NCBI GenBank assembly: GCA_938045805.1
Contig: CALIBL010000065.1
Span: 1-64,000, forward strand
DNA from: an uncultured Rubripirellula sp.
GTDB lineage: Bacteria; Planctomycetota; Planctomycetia; Pirellulales; Pirellulaceae
Length of the DNA stretch: 64,000 nt
Direction of reading: 5' to 3'
How positions within the stretch are numbered: the stretch's first letter is position 1; each line of letters opens with the position of its first letter. Of this stretch, positions 63,716-64,000 are shown piece by piece. A program made the position numbers and the translations under genes. The notes beneath the pieces are model-generated. The model had not been told where the DNA came from and did no database searches. It was given only the letters and a program-made list of their open reading frames with translations.

Positions 63716-64000
63716 GCCAATTAAGGATCGCGGTTATCGGAGCGGGACATCTCGGGCGTATTCACGCAAAATTGCTTGGATCGGTCGATGGCGCAGAATT
63801 GGTAGGTATCAGCGATCCATTCGAACAGGCACGCGCAACGGCAAGCGAACTTTATCAGGTTCCGGTTCATGCGGATTATCGAGAGCTGATTCCAAGAATC
63901 GATGCTGCCATCATTGCTTCTCCGACGGACTCCCACGCAAAAATCACTCGTGACCTACTCAAAGCTGGCAAACATGTATTTGTCGAAAAACCACTGACAA
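63712..64000 (+). CDS. Gfo/Idh/MocA-family oxidoreductase (3' end outside window), GnnA-like candidate
   Basis: Only the first ~96 codons are present, from the GTG at 63712 whose last two bases and the next A form the lpxA TGA (GTGA overlap). AAGGAG lies 7 nt upstream. The dinucleotide motif is RIAVIGAGHLGRIHAKLL, and the EKP motif is intact in GKHVFVEKPLT, unlike the other Gfo/Idh/MocA gene in this window. An oxidoreductase directly fused by overlap to lpxA resembles GnnA, which oxidises UDP-GlcNAc for amide-linked lipid A. This is an inference because the protein is incomplete. Confidence 0.93.
   Translation, partial: MSQLRIAVIGAGHLGRIHAKLLGSVDGAELVGISDPFEQARATASELYQVPVHADYRELIPRIDAAIIASPTDSHAKITRDLLKAGKHVFVEKPLT

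Noticed and set aside
1..64000. CRISPR arrays, prophage, insertion sequences, toxin-antitoxin or restriction genes
   Set aside because: No regular spacer-repeat pattern, transposase, integrase, phage structural gene, methyltransferase-endonuclease pair or toxin-antitoxin pair could be recognised anywhere in the window.

Overview
The window looks like a chromosomal segment of a planctomycete, most likely of the Pirellulaceae (Rhodopirellula-like). This is an inference from gene content and style. The evidence is a lipid A and outer-membrane set (skp/ompH, lpxC, lpxA), two CxPxR-type sulfatases, a very large secreted protein joining a ThuA domain, a dehydrogenase propeller, HEAT-like repeats and a CxxCH heme site, a DUF6807 protein, several Gfo/Idh/MocA enzymes, small Lys/Ala-tailed and zinc-ribbon proteins, and a fused SecDF. 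I found no rRNA, tRNA, insertion sequence, integrase, prophage gene or CRISPR array. The sequence reads as ordinary chromosome with mostly single genes or short operons on both strands.

Layout. 0-10 kb holds housekeeping genes: the end of moaC, a polyprenyl diphosphate synthase, transketolase, surE, guaA, an FkbM-type methyltransferase and the ABC-F factor ettA. 9.9-23.9 kb is mixed: a 58-residue histone-H1-like tail protein, a 1346-residue protein I do not recognise, a sugar isomerase, a secreted HExxH protein, a SEC-C/TPR protein, ribD, a permuted papain-like hydrolase, two tiny zinc-finger proteins, a metallophosphoesterase and an orphan carrier-thioesterase protein. 24-35 kb carries an aldehyde dehydrogenase, a ClC transporter with CBS domains, an SMP-30 lactonase, a TatD-like hydrolase, tandem clpP genes, DUF6807 and a dihydroorotate dehydrogenase homologue.

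35-51 kb looks like a catabolic and regulatory neighbourhood: the ThuA/cytochrome protein, a Gfo/Idh/MocA enzyme facing a XylR-type regulator, two sulfatases around a FAD oxidoreductase with a golvesin-like tail, a glycosyltransferase and an FHA-GAF-sigma54 activator. A role in using sulfated polysaccharide is an inference. 51-64 kb is about the cell envelope: rimI, a DegT aminotransferase, yajC and a fused secDF, an M28/PDZ peptidase, skp/ompH, lpxC, lpxA and the start of a Gfo/Idh/MocA gene overlapping lpxA by 4 nt.

The most unusual signals are these: SecDF has a greatly enlarged SecF periplasmic region containing an MshEN-like repeat and an acidic linker. The lpxA-overlapping oxidoreductase, with a DegT aminotransferase about 10 kb away, suggests a GnnA/GnnB-like route to amide-linked lipid A. 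One Gfo/Idh/MocA enzyme lacks the EKP lysine. An ACP-thioesterase protein stands alone without a synthase. The 1346-residue protein ends in an exact 12-bp duplication that includes its stop codon. A nested 70-nt inverted repeat lies between skp and lpxC.
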